The notes: generated from the sequence alone by a model not told the origin. A DNA stretch of 64,000 nucleotides from Streptomyces cynarae (GCF_025642135.1 NZ_CP106793.1:5176001-5240000), one strand, 5' to 3'; shown: positions 12,672 through 23,265, numbered from the stretch's first letter. Translations and numbers: made by a program.

Positions 12672-14248
12672 GTGGCGCTCTTCTCTCCGCCCCCGTCGGT
12701 GTCGTCGACGGGGGCCCTGACCACGGCCTCGGGCCGCCCGGGCTCCGTCGGGGTGCTGCCGTAGCCGGGCGGAGGCTGCCAGGCCGGGGGCGACGGGACA
12801 TACGGACCGGCGGGCGGCTGCCATCCGGGCAGCCCGGGCACCGGCGGCTGGCCGACGGGCGGCGCGGGAAGGGGGACCGCGACTCCGTACGGTCCGGCGG
12901 TTCCGGGCGGCGAAGGCGGCATGCCCGGGAGCGGCGGCATGCCCGGGAGCGGCGGCACGGCCGGAGGCGACGGCGTGTGCTCGGCACCCGCGCCCGGCGC
13001 CTCCCCGGCGGCCGTACCGTCGCCCTGCGGGACCTGGCTCTGCACGGCCTCGCCCTGCACCACGCCCGCCTGCCCGGCCGTCTGCTGCACCGACCCCGGG
13101 TACACGGGTCCCGCCCCCTCGGCGAGTGGGGGCGGGCTCTGCGGGACCCCCGGGAGGCGTTGGTTGAGGATGTCGTTGACCGTGCGCAGGGCCAGTTGTT
13201 TGGGGCCCTCCAGTTCGTAGCTCTCCGCCGCGTCGCTGCCGAGCAGCTGCTTCACCAGGTCCATCTGCGCCTGGATCATGCGGAGTTGGTCGTCGCGCAT
13301 GGTGGACATCACGAGGTGCGAGTCCTCCGGGTGCTGGGCCAGGTGCAGCGCCCACGCGTGCACACCGCCCTGCTGGAGGTGCCACTGATAGAAGTTGACC
13401 TTCTCCGCCTCGATCCGCTGCAACTCCAGGTCCTGCTGCCCCTGTTGCAGCGCGAGCTGGTGCTGCTGTCCGCTCGCGAGCATCGCCTGGTCGTGCTGCC
13501 ACCGCTGCTGCTGGAGCAGGAGCGCCTGCTGCTGCTCCCCGTACGCCATGGCCCGTTCGATCTGGAGGGCGTCCTGCTGTCGCTGGCGGCGGTCCACCTC
13601 CACGTCGGCCTCCATGCCGCGCTGGGCCGCGTGCATCTGCTCGGCGGCGGAGTGGTCGATGGCCTGCAGCCGGTGCTGATGGCGGATGTTGGCCTTGTCC
13701 CGCTTGAGCCGCATCGTCCAGGTGACCTGCAGCCCCGCGGGCGCCCCCAGCGGCCCGAGACCGTTCATCGCCTGCAGCAGCTCCCGCTCGGCCCGCGCGC
13801 TGTCCGCGATGCCGAAGCGCCGGGTCACCGGCCGCGCCGCCTGCTGGAGCTCGCTGAGCAGCAGCCCCGGCACGTCGCGCTGTCCGCTCGCCACGAACCG
13901 CGCCGGATCCAGCACCTGCCACGACAGGTCGACCTCGGCCGTGAACTCGAACGCGTCGTTGTCGCTGGGCAGCGCCAGCTCGGAGGTGTGGGGGTGCACC
14001 CCCATGTCCACCTCGTAGACGGCGGTGTACCGGTTCGCCAGCACCTCCGCGCGGGTCGGGCGCCGGGGCGGGAGGTAAGGCTCGTAGGTGCCCTTGGGGG
14101 TGGAGAAGACGAGCGCGTGGTCGATGCGGACGAACGATCTGAGGTTGAAGTCGAAGCGTGACAGCTGGCGCACGGTGAGCACCGGGTCGATCAGCTGGGT
14201 GTGCCGGTCCGCCGACTGCTGCCAGTCGGGCTGACGGAACGTGGGCAT
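12668..14248 (-). CDS. SPFH/band-7-like protein with Gln-rich coiled coil and Pro/Gly-rich tail
   Basis: A 526-aa protein. Residues 1-200 look like an SPFH/band-7 fold (FEFTAEVDLSWQVLDPARFV, LLLSELQQAARPVTRRFGI). A Gln-rich helical region follows (about 200-290, HAAQRGMEADVEVDRRQRQ onward). After a second helical block comes a disordered tail from about 365 rich in PPLPGMPP and QPPVPGLPGWQPP. There is no clear N-terminal membrane helix, so attachment may be indirect. SPFH proteins usually form membrane microdomains or cages. It starts 25 bp after the corrected end of the STAND-like gene, with GAGGGGAAA as ribosome binding site, and ends in an ATGA overlap with the PycTM-like gene. Confidence 0.7.
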   Translation of the reverse strand: MPTFRQPDWQQSADRHTQLIDPVLTVRQLSRFDFNLRSFVRIDHALVFSTPKGTYEPYLPPRRPTRAEVLANRYTAVYEVDMGVHPHTSELALPSDNDAFEFTAEVDLSWQVLDPARFVASGQRDVPGLLLSELQQAARPVTRRFGIADSARAERELLQAMNGLGPLGAPAGLQVTWTMRLKRDKANIRHQHRLQAIDHSAAEQMHAAQRGMEADVEVDRRQRQQDALQIERAMAYGEQQQALLLQQQRWQHDQAMLASGQQHQLALQQGQQDLELQRIEAEKVNFYQWHLQQGGVHAWALHLAQHPEDSHLVMSTMRDDQLRMIQAQMDLVKQLLGSDAAESYELEGPKQLALRTVNDILNQRLPGVPQSPPPLAEGAGPVYPGSVQQTAGQAGVVQGEAVQSQVPQGDGTAAGEAPGAGAEHTPSPPAVPPLPGMPPLPGMPPSPPGTAGPYGVAVPLPAPPVGQPPVPGLPGWQPPAGPYVPSPPAWQPPPGYGSTPTEPGRPEAVVRAPVDDTDGGGEKSAT

Positions 14249-14273
14249 GGCGTGTTTCCCCTCGGGACGGAAC

Positions 14274-16482
14274 TCAGCGGGCGGGAAGCGTGGTCAGCAG
14301 CCGGGCCGCGACCGGCGGTGGCGGGTTGCCGTCCTCGCCGGACATGGTCCGCAGCAGGTGGCTCAGCCGCTGGTGCTCGGCGGCCGTGGTGACGAGCGTG
14401 GGCAGCAGCGCGGCCAGCGCCCACTCGACTGCCGTGGACCGGTCGGCGATCAGCACCCAGTCGCGCAGGACGACGAGCGCCTGCCGGGTGGTGTGCGGGT
14501 CGGCCAGGGGCGTGCCGCCACAGGCAGGGCAGGCCCTGCGCGGCGGGCCCGCCCTCGCCGGCCGCGCGGGCGTACCAGCCGAGGACCAGCGGGGTGCCGT
14601 ACCGCTCGTCGTCCTCGGTGCGCCGGCAGGCCCCCACGAAGCCCCCGAGCGTGAGGTCCCGCACCGCCTGGTCGTCATCGAGGTGGCGGCGCAGTTCGGT
14701 CAGGACGCGATCGCTCGCCGAGGACAGCAGCAGCAGCTCCACGGCCTGGGCGAGCTCCTGCGCGAGTGCGCCGTCCGTGTCGTGCGGCGTGTCCTCGTAC
14801 AGCCGCCGTACGGCGCCGCGCAGCGCCGCCAGGGCCTGTTCCGGGCGTTCCGGCCCGACCAGCCCGTACGCCCGTACCGCCACCCAGCGCAGCCGCTGGT
14901 CCTCGCCCGCGCACCAGGCGTCCAGGATGCGCGGGATGTTGGGGGTGCCGACCAGGTGGGCGAGTGTGAGCGCGTTGACGGCGACGAGCCGGTGCCGGAA
15001 CAGCTTCGAGGTGCCCCAGGGTTCGATGACGAGGGCCATCGCGGAGGGCAGGTCGGTGCGGGCGAGGACGGCGACGGTGGACGCGGCGCGGGTACGGACC
15101 AGGGGGCGGCCGTCGTCAGCGAGCCGGCGCAGCCAGCGGATCAGGGCGGGCCGGGAGGACGGATGCCCGGTCCACACCTCGCGCAGCAGCACGAGTGAGG
15201 CCCGCTCGTCGCGGAACCTTGCCTTCTGCTGGGTGACAGGCCCCCACTCGGTGTGCTCGTCGTCCAAGTACAACTCGGCGCGGGCCAGTTGGAGGCGCTT
15301 GCCGGCATGCGTGCCGAAGACGGGGACCTCGGGGACGCGGGCCGGGTTCTCGGTCTCCTGGAGAAAGCGGTAGAGCAGGTCGCTGAGTTCGGCGGTCAGC
15401 GCGTACGGGCCGTCGTCGAAGGCGGCCAGGGCGACGAGGAACGCCTTGTCCCGCAGGTGCAGGGAGGACTCGTCCTCCTCGAACCACTCCTGCACCTGGT
15501 TCTCCAGCGACACGAGGGAGAAGCCGTCGATCGCCTCCTCGGTGACCTCTCCCGCCGCGTACCGGCCGAGCAGGCGGGCGAAGGCGGCGACCTCGCGCGG
15601 CTGGTGGCCGCGGTCCAGGAAGTCGGTCACGGCAGGGAGCGCGAGGAGTTCGGCGGTGGTCTCCTCGTCGGTGAGGGCGCGCAGACGGGCGGCGAGCACG
15701 TCGGCCGGGGCCGGCGGGCGCCACTGCTCGACGGTCACGTCCTCGAGCGCTGCGGTGGGGCCGACGGTGACCACGAGGTAGGCGTCCCGCTCGGCGAGGC
15801 GGTCGCGGGCGGCCAGCAGATGGGGCTCGCGCAGGGGCTGGTCGCCGCGGGTGGTGAGGTCGCACAGCACGTGGCCGCGGGCCGGGTGCCGGTCGCCGAA
15901 CTGATCGGCCAGCGCGCTCGGGCTGGTGTCGCGCACCAGGGTGCGCACGGGGAACGCGCCGAGGCGGTGCAGCAGCATGAGGGCGGCCGTGCGGCGGCCG
16001 GAGAAGCGGGCCCCGGACAGGACCAGGACGCGGTCGTGGCGCAGCCGGTCGAGGAGGCGGTCCATGATCGGCTCCTCGGCGACGAAGCACCCGGCCAGCT
16101 CCTCCAGTGTGGCGTGCGGGACCTCGCCGGAGGCGGCCGCGGGCGCGGTGAGGCCGGGGACGGCGAGCTGGTAGACCTCGGTCTTGCTGCCGAGGAAGAC
16201 ATCGCCGGAGAAGTGGCCGCCGCTGATGCCCCCGTGCTGGTCGCCGACGACGCCGCCGCTGAAGCGGGCCCGGGCGCCGACGTTCATGGTGCGCGGGCTG
16301 TGGTCGACCAGGTCGCGCCGTGCCGACCAGGCGGTCTGCGGCTGGTCGCGTTCCTCCGCCTCACCGCCCTCGGGGGCCTGTCCGGTGTCGTCCGCGGCCG
16401 CGGACTCGGCCGGGGGGTGATCTGCCGAAGGCCCGTTCGCGGGGGCCGGACGCGCGGGCGCCTCGGCCTCGGGGCTGCTCAT
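14274..16482 (-). pseudogene. STAND-like NTPase/HEAT-repeat protein, frame broken near 14507-14580
   Basis: About 735 aa if one extra base is removed. After a disordered start, residues 66-98 hold a Gly-rich motif ending GGISGGHFSGDVFLG (84-98). A P-loop-like region follows (GARFSGRRT, 157-165) in which the Walker Lys is Arg, with VLCDLTT as a possible Walker B. The second half shows HEAT-like helical repeats. In the uninterrupted frame the end turns into Arg/Pro-rich nonsense and overlaps the SPFH gene by 58 nt. One base off, the reading TPLADPHTTRQALVVLRDW continues the helices and stops at 14274 with normal spacing. The G4 run at 14507-14510 is a likely site. It may be a sequencing error or a true lesion. 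Confidence 0.7.
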
Positions 16483-16596
16483 GGGCGCTCACCCCGTTCG
16501 CGGTCGCCGCCGTCCTTGCCGAGGAAGACGTCGCCGGAGAAGTGGCCGCCGCTGATGCCGCCGTACTGGGCGCCGCCGATCAGGCCGCCGCTGAAG
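16190..16596. repeat. paired coding repeat for the shared Gly-rich motif
   Basis: Bases 16190-16264 (start of the STAND-like gene) and 16519-16596 (end of the cyclase gene) are about 80-85 percent identical, with one 3-nt indel. Both encode FSGG, two hydrophobic residues, G, a short spacer, and then an identical GGISGGHFSGDVFLG. Confidence 0.9.
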
Positions 16597-17339
16597 GTGC
16601 CGCCGTGGATGTTGATGACGGGGCCCGGCGCCGGGGCTCCCCCTGATCCGGCCGGCGCCGGGCGGCCCTGCAGGGGCACCCGCGGCGCCGGGCGGTCCCC
16701 CGAACCGCCCGGCGCCTCCCCCGCCCCCGTGCCACCGTGGTCCTCCTGGTCCGGCGTGGCCGCGCCGCCGGGCAGCGGGCCGTGCAGCCATGCCTTGAGG
16801 GGCCCGTTCTTGCTGTCCACCGTCACCGGGTGGAAGGCGTCGGCCGGGATGCCGGCGTGGTCGTGGCGTACGACGCCCAGGTACAGCCCGTCGGACACGC
16901 ACAGCGCGAAGTCGTCCGGCCGCTCGCGCAGGGCGTCGCGCAGCAGGCCGGCGTCCAGCAGCCGGCAGGCGTGGTTGAGGTCGGAGCCGACCCAGCCGCC
17001 GTCTTCGTCGACCGCGACGTATCCGGTGGCCAGGACCCCGCGCAGACGGATCTGCGCGGAGCTGGAGGCCATACGGTTGACCGTGCGCAGGTGCGCGGGC
17101 ACGTCGTTGAGGAGGGCCCGCAGCAGGGCGGTGACCGGCGCGTTCGCGTCGATCAGCTCCATGACGGCGTCACCGCGGTCGGCCCGCAGCCGCCGGGTCT
17201 CGTCGATGCCGGCGCCGTCGAGGGTGCGGTCGGTGATGTCGTGGAGCATCCGGCGCAGATACGCCTGTTCCACGTCGTCCCGGTCGCTGAACCTCTCGAT
17301 GTCCAACAGAAGGATGGTGCGGCTGACGGGGTCGGTCAT
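16479..17339 (-). CDS. class III nucleotide cyclase with C-terminal Gly-rich motif
   Basis: A 286-aa protein. Residues 8-180 form one class III cyclase homology domain. It has metal-binding Asp13 (ILLLDIERFS) and Asp57 (RADRGDAVM), and the transition-state pair Asn122 and Arg126 (DLNHACRLLDA). All four key residues are present, so a homodimer should be active. The base specificity (ATP, GTP, CTP or UTP) cannot be read. A disordered linker leads to INIHGGTFSGG and GGISGGHFSGDVFLG (260-274). Its stop overlaps the STAND-like start (ATGA, 16479-16482). AGAGG lies 7 nt before the ATG. A near-consensus CRP site is about 90 bp upstream. Confidence 0.82.
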   Translation of the reverse strand: MTDPVSRTILLLDIERFSDRDDVEQAYLRRMLHDITDRTLDGAGIDETRRLRADRGDAVMELIDANAPVTALLRALLNDVPAHLRTVNRMASSSAQIRLRGVLATGYVAVDEDGGWVGSDLNHACRLLDAGLLRDALRERPDDFALCVSDGLYLGVVRHDHAGIPADAFHPVTVDSKNGPLKAWLHGPLPGGAATPDQEDHGGTGAGEAPGGSGDRPAPRVPLQGRPAPAGSGGAPAPGPVINIHGGTFSGGLIGGAQYGGISGGHFSGDVFLGKDGGDRERGERP

Positions 17340-17677
17340 GGTCGCCTCTCGAGGGGGATCGCCGTGCAGGGCAGCAGCGTGGCGGCCCGCGCAGCACCGC
17401 GGTGAGGGCGGATGACGCAGTAGAAGTGTGACCGTATGCACAGAAGGGCTTGCCGGGGCGGCGGGGGCGCGGCGGAGCCCCGGAGGGGTGCAGGGCGGAG
17501 CCCCGCGACGTGTCACGGGGAGGGGGAGTCCTCGCCGGGGTCTTGGGGTGCAGCCCCGCGCGGGGCGCAGGGGACATGGTCCCCTCGGGGTTTTCCAGGA
17601 GTGGAGCCCCTGGTGGGGGCGAAGGGGCGGAGTCCCCGGGGATGGGGGAGAGCGAGGGCGGCGGGGGCGAAGCCCCC
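17340..17677. other. intergenic region between cyclase and Crp/Fnr genes
   Basis: 338 bp without a credible gene. The end near the cyclase holds a CRP-type operator. The rest (about 17460-17670) carries many short GGGGCGGAGCCCC-type palindromes, a common Streptomyces intergenic repeat style that can form several GC-rich hairpins and may terminate the crp-like transcript. Confidence 0.6.
17427..17442. promoter_or_regulatory. CRP-type operator upstream of the cyclase operon
   Basis: TGTGACCGTATGCACA matches the CRP consensus TGTGA-N6-TCACA at 9 of 10 defined positions. It lies 88 bp upstream of the cyclase start and next to the gene for a Crp/Fnr protein whose helix-turn-helix looks CRP-like. 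Confidence 0.65.
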
Positions 17678-18442
17678 TTACTGCTCCCGCGGGCCCGGTG
17701 GCGCCGGGGCCCCCGTCGCAGGTCCCGCCGCCGCGATCCTGCGCAGCACGTCCGGCCGGAGGATCAGCAGCGTCCGACGCCCCGTGGCCACCGCGTCCTT
17801 GTCGCGCAGTTCCCGCAGCAACCGCTGCACCATCTCCCGCGACGCCCCCACCGAGCCCGCCAACTCCTGCTTGCTCAAGGGGACGGACAGTTCGATGCCC
17901 TCGGCGGTGCGCCGGCCGTGCATCCGGGCCAGGTCCAGCAACAGCACGGCGAACCGCTCCCGCACGCTCATCGACGCGAACTCCAGCCGGCGCCGGTCCG
18001 CCGCGCGCGTGCGGTCCGCGGTCAGGCCGAGCAGCGCGAACGAGACGGCCGGCCGGTCGCCCAGGAAACCCCTGAACTTCTCGTGCTCCACCGCCACCGC
18101 CCGCACCGCCTCCAGCGCGGTCACCGTCGCCGACCGCGGCCGCCCCGTCAGCGCCGCCGACTCGCCGACCACGTCGCCGGGCCCACGCAGCGCGAGGAGT
18201 GCCTCGTAGCCGTTGGCCGCCGAGGCGGTGACCTTGGTCCAGCCGTTCACCAGGAAGAGGACGTGGGACGACGGCTCGTGCTGATGGATCAGAACCATTC
18301 GCGGGGTGAACGTCAGCTCGCGTCCGAGCGACAGCAGCGCCGACCGGTCCTCCGTCTCCAGCCGCGCCAGGAACGGCACCCTGTCGTCCAGCCCGCCGTC
18401 GTCCGGCGAGTACGCCGCTGTCCAGGTCGTTGTCATGCCCAC
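17678..18442 (-). CDS. Crp/Fnr-family cyclic-nucleotide-responsive regulator
   Basis: A 254-aa protein. Residues 23-135 form a cyclic-nucleotide-binding domain with an intact phosphate-binding cassette, VVGESAALTGRPRSATV (Glu94 and Arg103). Residues 188-215 are a Crp-type helix-turn-helix (SKQELAGSVGASREMVQRLL). The start is the GTG at 18442 (GGAG 9 nt upstream) or the ATG at 18436. It is read in the same direction as the cyclase block but separated by 338 bp with its own putative operator. It likely senses the cyclic nucleotide made by the neighbouring cyclase and controls that operon; this is inference from the site and the neighbourhood. The tail after 235 is Pro/Ala-rich. Confidence 0.85.
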   Translation of the reverse strand: MGMTTTWTAAYSPDDGGLDDRVPFLARLETEDRSALLSLGRELTFTPRMVLIHQHEPSSHVLFLVNGWTKVTASAANGYEALLALRGPGDVVGESAALTGRPRSATVTALEAVRAVAVEHEKFRGFLGDRPAVSFALLGLTADRTRAADRRRLEFASMSVRERFAVLLLDLARMHGRRTAEGIELSVPLSKQELAGSVGASREMVQRLLRELRDKDAVATGRRTLLILRPDVLRRIAAAGPATGAPAPPGPREQ

Positions 18443-18680
18443 CCCCGATCACTCCGCCCGTTCACCATGCGCCGCGGCGGACGGATCAACGTACTGAAAG
18501 CGCAAGACCGCGGTGCGTGAAAGAGCGCGATTCAGCCATCGGTGTCCGGAGCGTTGCGTATGGCCTGCGACCTGGCCGGGGGCATCCTTGAAGGGGCGTC
18601 CCCGCACCGCCGGACAAGCCAGGAGGAATCGCAGGCGGCGAGGTGAGAAATCCGGCGTGTCGTGAGGCACTCCATTTGTT

Positions 18681-18709
18681 TTGACCGAAGTCCTTGCGGT
18701 AGGTACGCT
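18681..18709 (+). promoter_or_regulatory. rpsL (str operon) promoter
   Basis: TTGACC (18681-18686) and TACGCT (18704-18709) are 17 bp apart, an excellent vegetative promoter. It predicts a leader of about 185 nt before rpsL. Confidence 0.85.
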
Positions 18710-18828
18710 CAGACCTTGTGCCTGGGGTGTGCCCTGGCTCTCGTGCGTGCCTTCACACCGCACCGGGAGCCGCGACCGGCCACCGTAATCTGCGCCCTTT
18801 TCGCCTCGCGGCGGGAATCTGCGGGATT

Positions 18829-18853
18829 CGACACACCCGACCGCGTGGGTCGG
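18829..18853 (+). promoter_or_regulatory. leader hairpin element shared with rpsJ
   Basis: A 25-nt element with core CCCGACCGCGTGGGTCGG (18836-18853) folds as CCGACC-GCGT-GGGTCGG in the rpsL leader, about 50 nt before the start. It recurs at 33960-33984 with one mismatch. The rest of 18443-18903 holds only the promoter and no gene. Confidence 0.7.
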
Positions 18854-18903
18854 CGACGTTCCAGGTTAGCTGTACCCATCGGCACACAGAAACCGGAGAA
18901 GTA

Positions 18904-19275
18904 GTGCCTACGATCCAGCAGCTGGTCCGCAAGGGCCGGCAGGACAAGGTCGAGAAGAACAAGACGCCCGCACTCGAGGGTTCTCCTCAGCGTCGGGGCG
19001 TCTGCACGCGTGTGTTCACGACCACCCCGAAGAAGCCGAACTCGGCCCTCCGCAAGGTCGCGCGTGTGCGTCTGACCAGCGGCATCGAGGTCACCGCTTA
19101 CATTCCGGGTGAGGGACACAACCTGCAGGAGCACTCCATCGTGCTCGTGCGCGGCGGCCGTGTGAAGGACCTGCCGGGTGTTCGCTACAAGATCATCCGT
19201 GGCTCCCTCGACACCCAGGGTGTCAAGAACCGCAAGCAGGCCCGCAGCCGTTACGGCGCCAAGAAGGAGAAGTAA
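18904..19275 (+). CDS. rpsL: 30S ribosomal protein S12
   Basis: S12 (uS12) is a decoding-centre protein of the small subunit. It has 123 aa, the usual length, and a GTG start with GGAG 5 nt upstream. The [13 protein letters not shown] loop and VKDLPGVRY loop carry the wild-type lysines (K43, K88) whose change gives streptomycin resistance. It is the first gene of the str operon; rpsG follows after 2 bp. Confidence 0.98.
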   Translation: MPTIQQLVRKGRQDKVEKNKTPALEGSPQRRGVCTRVFTTTPKKPNSALRKVARVRLTSGIEVTAYIPGEGHNLQEHSIVLVRGGRVKDLPGVRYKIIRGSLDTQGVKNRKQARSRYGAKKEK

Positions 19276-19277
19276 GA

Positions 19278-19748
19278 ATGCCTCGTAAGGGCCCCGCCCC
19301 GAAGCGTCCGGTCATCATCGACCCGGTCTACGGCTCTCCTCTGGTGACCTCCCTGATCAACAAGGTGCTGCTGAACGGCAAGCGCTCCACCGCCGAGCGC
19401 ATCGTCTACGGCGCCATGGAGGGCCTGCGCGACAAGACCGGCAACGACCCGGTCATCACGCTCAAGCGCGCTCTCGAGAACATCAAGCCGACCCTCGAGG
19501 TCAAGTCCCGCCGTGTCGGTGGCGCCACCTACCAGGTCCCGGTCGAGGTCAAGCCCGGCCGTGCCAACACCCTGGCGCTGCGCTGGCTGGTCGGTTACTC
19601 CCGCGCCCGTCGCGAGAAGACCATGACCGAGCGTCTCCTCAACGAGCTCCTCGACGCCTCCAACGGCCTCGGCGCGGCTGTGAAGAAGCGCGAGGACACC
19701 CACAAGATGGCCGAGTCCAACAAGGCCTTCGCGCACTACCGCTGGTAG
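19278..19748 (+). CDS. rpsG: 30S ribosomal protein S7
   Basis: S7 (uS7) binds 16S rRNA and nucleates assembly of the 30S head. It has 156 aa, beginning [11 protein letters not shown]. The conserved [14 protein letters not shown] beta-ribbon and [10 protein letters not shown] are present. It is tightly packed behind rpsL, with fusA 39 bp downstream. Confidence 0.98.
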   Translation: MPRKGPAPKRPVIIDPVYGSPLVTSLINKVLLNGKRSTAERIVYGAMEGLRDKTGNDPVITLKRALENIKPTLEVKSRRVGGATYQVPVEVKPGRANTLALRWLVGYSRARREKTMTERLLNELLDASNGLGAAVKKREDTHKMAESNKAFAHYRW

Positions 19749-19787
19749 TCGCTACCCACATCGAGACCGAGAGAAGACTGAAGCCTT

Positions 19788-21914
19788 ATGGCTACCACTT
19801 CACTTGACCTGGCCAGGGTCCGAAACATCGGGATCATGGCCCACATCGACGCGGGCAAGACGACCACCACCGAGCGGATCCTGTTCTACACCGGCGTTTC
19901 GTACAAGATCGGTGAGGTCCACGACGGCGCTGCGACCATGGACTGGATGGAGCAGGAGCAGGAGCGTGGCATCACGATCACCTCTGCTGCCACCACCTGT
20001 CACTGGTCGCTGGAAGACGTCGACCACACCATCAACATCATCGACACCCCGGGTCACGTCGACTTCACGGTCGAGGTGGAGCGCTCCCTGCGCGTGCTCG
20101 ACGGTGCCGTGACGGTGTTCGACGGCGTTGCCGGCGTTGAGCCGCAGTCCGAGACGGTGTGGCGTCAGGCGGACCGCTACGGCGTTCCGCGCATCTGCTT
20201 CGTCAACAAGCTCGACCGCACCGGTGCCGAGTTCCACCGTTGCGTCGACATGATCTCCGACCGTCTGGGCGCGCAGCCGCTGGTCATGCAGCTGCCGATC
20301 GGTGCCGAGGCCGACTTCAAGGGCGTTGTGGACCTGGTCCGCATGAAGGCCCTGGTCTGGTCCGCGGAGGCGACCAAGGGCGAGATGTACGACGTCGTCG
20401 ACATCCCGGCCACGCACACCGAGGCCGCCGATGAGTGGCGCGGCAAGCTGCTCGAGGCCGTCGCCGAGAACGACGAGGAGCTGATGGAGCTGTACCTCGA
20501 GGGCGAGGAGCCCACCGAGGAGCAGCTGTACGCGGCGATCCGCCGTATCACCATCGCGTCCGGCAAGGGCACCGGCACCACCGTCACCCCGGTGTTCTGC
20601 GGCACCGCGTTCAAGAACAAGGGCGTCCAGCCCCTGCTCGACGCCGTCGTGCGCTACCTGCCGTCCCCGGTCGACATCGAGGCCATCGAGGGCCACGACG
20701 TCAAGGACCCGGAGACGGTCATCAAGCGCAAGCCGTCCGACGACGAGCCGCTGTCCGCACTGGCGTTCAAGATCATGAGCGACCCGCACCTCGGCAAGCT
20801 CACCTTCGTCCGGGTGTACTCCGGCCGCCTGGAGTCCGGCACCTCGGTGCTGAACTCGGTCAAGGGCAAGAAGGAGCGCATCGGCAAGATCTACCGCATG
20901 CACGCCAACAAGCGTGAGGAGATCGAGTCGGTGGGCGCCGGTGACATCGTCGCCGTCATGGGCCTGAAGCAGACCACCACCGGTGAGACGCTGTCCGACG
21001 ACAAGGCCCCGGTGATCCTGGAGTCCATGGACTTCCCGGCGCCGGTGATCCAGGTCGCCATCGAGCCCAAGTCGAAGGGCGACCAGGAGAAGCTGGGCGT
21101 CGCGATCCAGCGCCTGGCCGAGGAGGACCCGTCCTTCCAGGTCCACTCGGACGAGGAGACCGGCCAGACCATCATCGGCGGTATGGGCGAGCTGCACCTC
21201 GAGGTGCTCGTCGACCGTATGCGCCGTGAGTTCAAGGTCGAGGCCAACGTCGGCAAGCCGCAGGTCGCGTACCGCGAGACCATCCGCAAGGCGGTCGAGA
21301 AGGTCGAGTACACCCACAAGAAGCAGACGGGTGGTACCGGCCAGTTCGCCCGCGTCATCATCGCGATCGAGCCGATCGAGAGCGGCGACGCCTCGTACGA
21401 GTTCGTCAACAAGGTGACCGGTGGCCGCGTGCCGAAGGAGTACATCCCTTCGGTCGACGCAGGTGCGCAGGAGGCCATGCAGTTCGGCATCCTCGCCGGC
21501 TACGAGATGACCGGTGTCCGCGTCACCCTGCTCGACGGTGCCTACCACGAGGTGGACTCCTCCGAGCTCGCGTTCAAGATCGCCGGTTCGCAGGCCTTCA
21601 AGGAGGCCGCGCGCAAGGCCAGCCCCGTGCTGCTCGAGCCGATGATGGCCGTCGAGGTCACCACGCCCGAGGACTACATGGGTGAGGTCATCGGTGACAT
21701 CAACTCCCGCCGTGGCCAGATCCAGGCCATGGAGGAGCGTGCCGGCGCCCGTGTCGTGAAGGGCCTGGTTCCGCTGTCGGAGATGTTCGGCTACGTCGGC
21801 GACCTCCGCAGCAAGACGTCGGGTCGCGCGAGCTACTCGATGCAGTTCGACTCCTACGCCGAGGTTCCGCGGAACGTCGCCGAGGAGATCATCGCGAAGG
21901 CCAAGGGCGAGTAA
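19788..21914 (+). CDS. fusA: elongation factor G
   Basis: The GTPase that drives ribosomal translocation and, with ribosome recycling factor, subunit splitting. It has 708 aa. The GTP-binding motifs are [13 protein letters not shown] (P-loop), DTPGHVDF and NKLDRTG. The domain II-V order and the [14 protein letters not shown] domain IV loop are intact. Third gene of the str operon. Confidence 0.98.
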   Translation: MATTSLDLARVRNIGIMAHIDAGKTTTTERILFYTGVSYKIGEVHDGAATMDWMEQEQERGITITSAATTCHWSLEDVDHTINIIDTPGHVDFTVEVERSLRVLDGAVTVFDGVAGVEPQSETVWRQADRYGVPRICFVNKLDRTGAEFHRCVDMISDRLGAQPLVMQLPIGAEADFKGVVDLVRMKALVWSAEATKGEMYDVVDIPATHTEAADEWRGKLLEAVAENDEELMELYLEGEEPTEEQLYAAIRRITIASGKGTGTTVTPVFCGTAFKNKGVQPLLDAVVRYLPSPVDIEAIEGHDVKDPETVIKRKPSDDEPLSALAFKIMSDPHLGKLTFVRVYSGRLESGTSVLNSVKGKKERIGKIYRMHANKREEIESVGAGDIVAVMGLKQTTTGETLSDDKAPVILESMDFPAPVIQVAIEPKSKGDQEKLGVAIQRLAEEDPSFQVHSDEETGQTIIGGMGELHLEVLVDRMRREFKVEANVGKPQVAYRETIRKAVEKVEYTHKKQTGGTGQFARVIIAIEPIESGDASYEFVNKVTGGRVPKEYIPSVDAGAQEAMQFGILAGYEMTGVRVTLLDGAYHEVDSSELAFKIAGSQAFKEAARKASPVLLEPMMAVEVTTPEDYMGEVIGDINSRRGQIQAMEERAGARVVKGLVPLSEMFGYVGDLRSKTSGRASYSMQFDSYAEVPRNVAEEIIAKAKGE

Positions 21915-22071
21915 CGCACCCCGTTCACACGCTTTAGGCTTGACACCGACCGCCGGGGTTTCAAACCCCCGTTTCACCCGGGTGGGAGCGACCCCGGCGG
22001 CCGGCACCCCAGCAAAGATCACCTGGCGCCGATGAGTAAGGCGTACAGAACCACTCCACAGGAGGACCCCA

Positions 22072-23265
<1,194 letters not shown>

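Noticed and set aside
12977..14161. 394-codon + strand frame opposite the SPFH gene
   Set aside because: Antisense shadow; the SPFH frame has domain sequence, a ribosome binding site and coupled neighbours.
18657..18670. Second CRP-type site (GTG-N8-CAC) near the rpsL promoter
   Set aside because: Only the outer bases match; chance level in GC-rich DNA.
21940..21945. TTGACA before tuf as a promoter
   Set aside because: No acceptable -10 at 16-19 bp; GC-rich hairpin sequence sits there instead.
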